Of a stretch of DNA of 64,000 nt, positions 63,062 through 64,000 are shown one piece after another. The notes under the pieces are model-generated. The model made no database searches. It was given only the letters and a program-made list of their open reading frames with translations, and was not told the origin of the DNA. Each line of letters opens with the position of its first letter. Position 1 is the stretch's first letter. Made by a program: the position numbers and the translations under genes. Source of the DNA: Eubacterium sp. (lineage in GTDB: Bacteria; Bacillota; Clostridia; Lachnospirales; Lachnospiraceae); assembly GCA_017480495.1 (NCBI GenBank), contig JAFVAQ010000026.1, positions 1-64,000 on the forward strand, read 5' to 3'.

Positions 63062-64000
63062 TCAGTCTTTATATCCCATGTAGCCTCTTATCTGTCTCAT
63101 AACATCAAGAAGTCTCTCAACTTCTTCCTCTGTATTATAGAACATAAGGCTCGCTCTTGTAGTTGATGGGATACCTATAAAATGATGTAAAGGTTCCGCA
63201 CAGTGATGTCCTGCTCTAACTGCTACATTTGCATCTGCTATTATTGCAGCTATATCATGCGGATGAACTCCTTCAATTTTGAAGGTCAGTATTCCGTGAT
63301 GATCCTCTGCTTTATCTGAACCAAGGACCTTGATATTAGGTATCTTCTTCATACCCTCAAGCGCTATTCTAGTAAGCTCTAGCTCTCTGGCCTGTATCTC
63401 ATCCATACCAATTGATTCTATATAGTCAATCGCAGCTGCTAGTCCAACTGCACCACTTGCATTAACTGTTCCTGCCTCAAACTTGTGAGGTGGCTCGGCA
63501 TAGGTAATATCCTCGAAGGTTACATATTCTATCATTTCACCACCAGATAGAAATGGTGGCATTTTCTTAAGTAGGTCGAGTTTACCATACAAAACACCTA
63601 TTCCCATAGGAGCAAGCATTTTGTGTCCCGAAAAAGCCAGGAAGTCTACATCTGTATCCTGAACATCTGTCTTGCTATGAGGTACACTCTGAGCACCATC
63701 AGCTACGAAGTAGGCCCCCACCTTATGAGCCTCAGCAGCGAAGCTCTTAACATCAACACTACATCCGAATATATTCGATGTGGCCGTCATAGCCACCACT
63801 CTAGTTTTATCAGTAAGAAGATTCTTAAATTTCTCTAGCGAAAAGCTTCCATCCTCTTCACACTCGAGGTACTTTACAGTTGCACCATATTTCTTAGCAG
63901 CAAGTCTCCATGGGAGCATATTGCTGTGATGTTCAACAACAGTTGTTATGATCTCATCGCCTTCTGAAAGCTTTCCTTCAGAATGAAGCATTTCACATAG
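63062..64000 (-). CDS. sufS: Cysteine desulfurase SufS, partial (N-terminus beyond right edge)
   Basis: 312 residues are inside the window and the frame is open through 64000; about 95 N-terminal residues are missing compared with a full SufS. VEHHSNMLPWRLAA, DGAQSVPHS, FSGHKMLAPMGIGVLYG with the PLP lysine, and RAGHHCAEPLHHFIGIPSTTRAS with the catalytic cysteine are all present. It removes sulfur from cysteine and passes it to SufU. The chain looks intact; the truncation is only the window edge. Confidence 0.96.
   Translation of the reverse strand, partial: LCEMLHSEGKLSEGDEIITTVVEHHSNMLPWRLAAKKYGATVKYLECEEDGSFSLEKFKNLLTDKTRVVAMTATSNIFGCSVDVKSFAAEAHKVGAYFVADGAQSVPHSKTDVQDTDVDFLAFSGHKMLAPMGIGVLYGKLDLLKKMPPFLSGGEMIEYVTFEDITYAEPPHKFEAGTVNASGAVGLAAAIDYIESIGMDEIQARELELTRIALEGMKKIPNIKVLGSDKAEDHHGILTFKIEGVHPHDIAAIIADANVAVRAGHHCAEPLHHFIGIPSTTRASLMFYNTEEEVERLLDVMRQIRGYMGYKD

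Overview
The window looks like a chromosomal segment of a strictly anaerobic, low-GC Firmicute, most likely a member of the Lachnospiraceae (Butyrivibrio/Lachnospira/Coprococcus-like). The reasons are the codon and base bias, a desulfoferrodoxin, a SUF system using SufU, a lysine-riboswitch dapAB locus, a DnaD/DnaI-type primosome locus, a diadenylate cyclase locus, and several conserved hypothetical proteins of the Lachnospiraceae type. This placement is inferred from recalled family knowledge, not from a search. Most of the window is ordinary core genome, mostly on the minus strand.

Layout. The left edge (1-126) is probably the 5' part of a group II intron on the minus strand, just past a terminator. 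187-6956 is an exopolysaccharide-type operon (priming sugar transferase, two GT2 enzymes, one GT4) ending in a membrane protein and a membrane-anchored binding-protein/VWA protein. 7081-10550 is a queuosine-precursor operon (queD, queE, folE, queC and a lipid kinase) behind a preQ1-I riboswitch whose anti-terminator can be read from the sequence. 10590-12984 holds thrC and a 3D-domain protein. 13072-17288 is a lysine-riboswitch operon (dapA, dapB, hypothetical, coaX, dusB). 17344-26815 holds an amidase/serine-hydrolase fusion, two zinc-ribbon membrane proteins, an rRNA methyltransferase and dnaE. 27816-29121 holds desulfoferrodoxin, tRNA-Thr(CGT) and a YfbR-like nucleotidase. 29293-37217 holds ftsH, glyA, a sirtuin, cdaR, cdaA and two membrane proteins. 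37305-39517 is thrS under a T-box leader that carries an inserted hairpin repeat. 42760-46400 holds a polar amino acid ABC importer and a divergent glycerate kinase. 46448-48904 is rpmG-secE-nusG-rplK-rplA. 51334-56440 holds rsuA, uppP, a polysaccharide ABC exporter, a lipoprotein and ilvE. 56664-61637 holds murC, a dnaD-like gene, a dnaI-like loader and prs. The right end has a VanY-like carboxypeptidase, sufU and a sufS cut by the window edge.

The most unusual content is a pair of large soluble, mostly helical orphan proteins (696 aa at 40465-42555; 747 aa at 48976-51219) that I cannot assign to a family. They lie about 6 kb apart, each between core operons. Their promoters share a 15-bp element (14 of 15 identical) placed exactly 13 bp upstream of a TATRAT -10 box, replacing a normal -35. 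The first is followed by an unlisted 30-aa ORF with a strong ribosome binding site. This looks like a small regulon of undescribed proteins. A second notable item is a family of short hairpin repeats with a conserved GAACCGTCCC core and covarying stems, present in a convergent gene junction and inside the thrS T-box leader.
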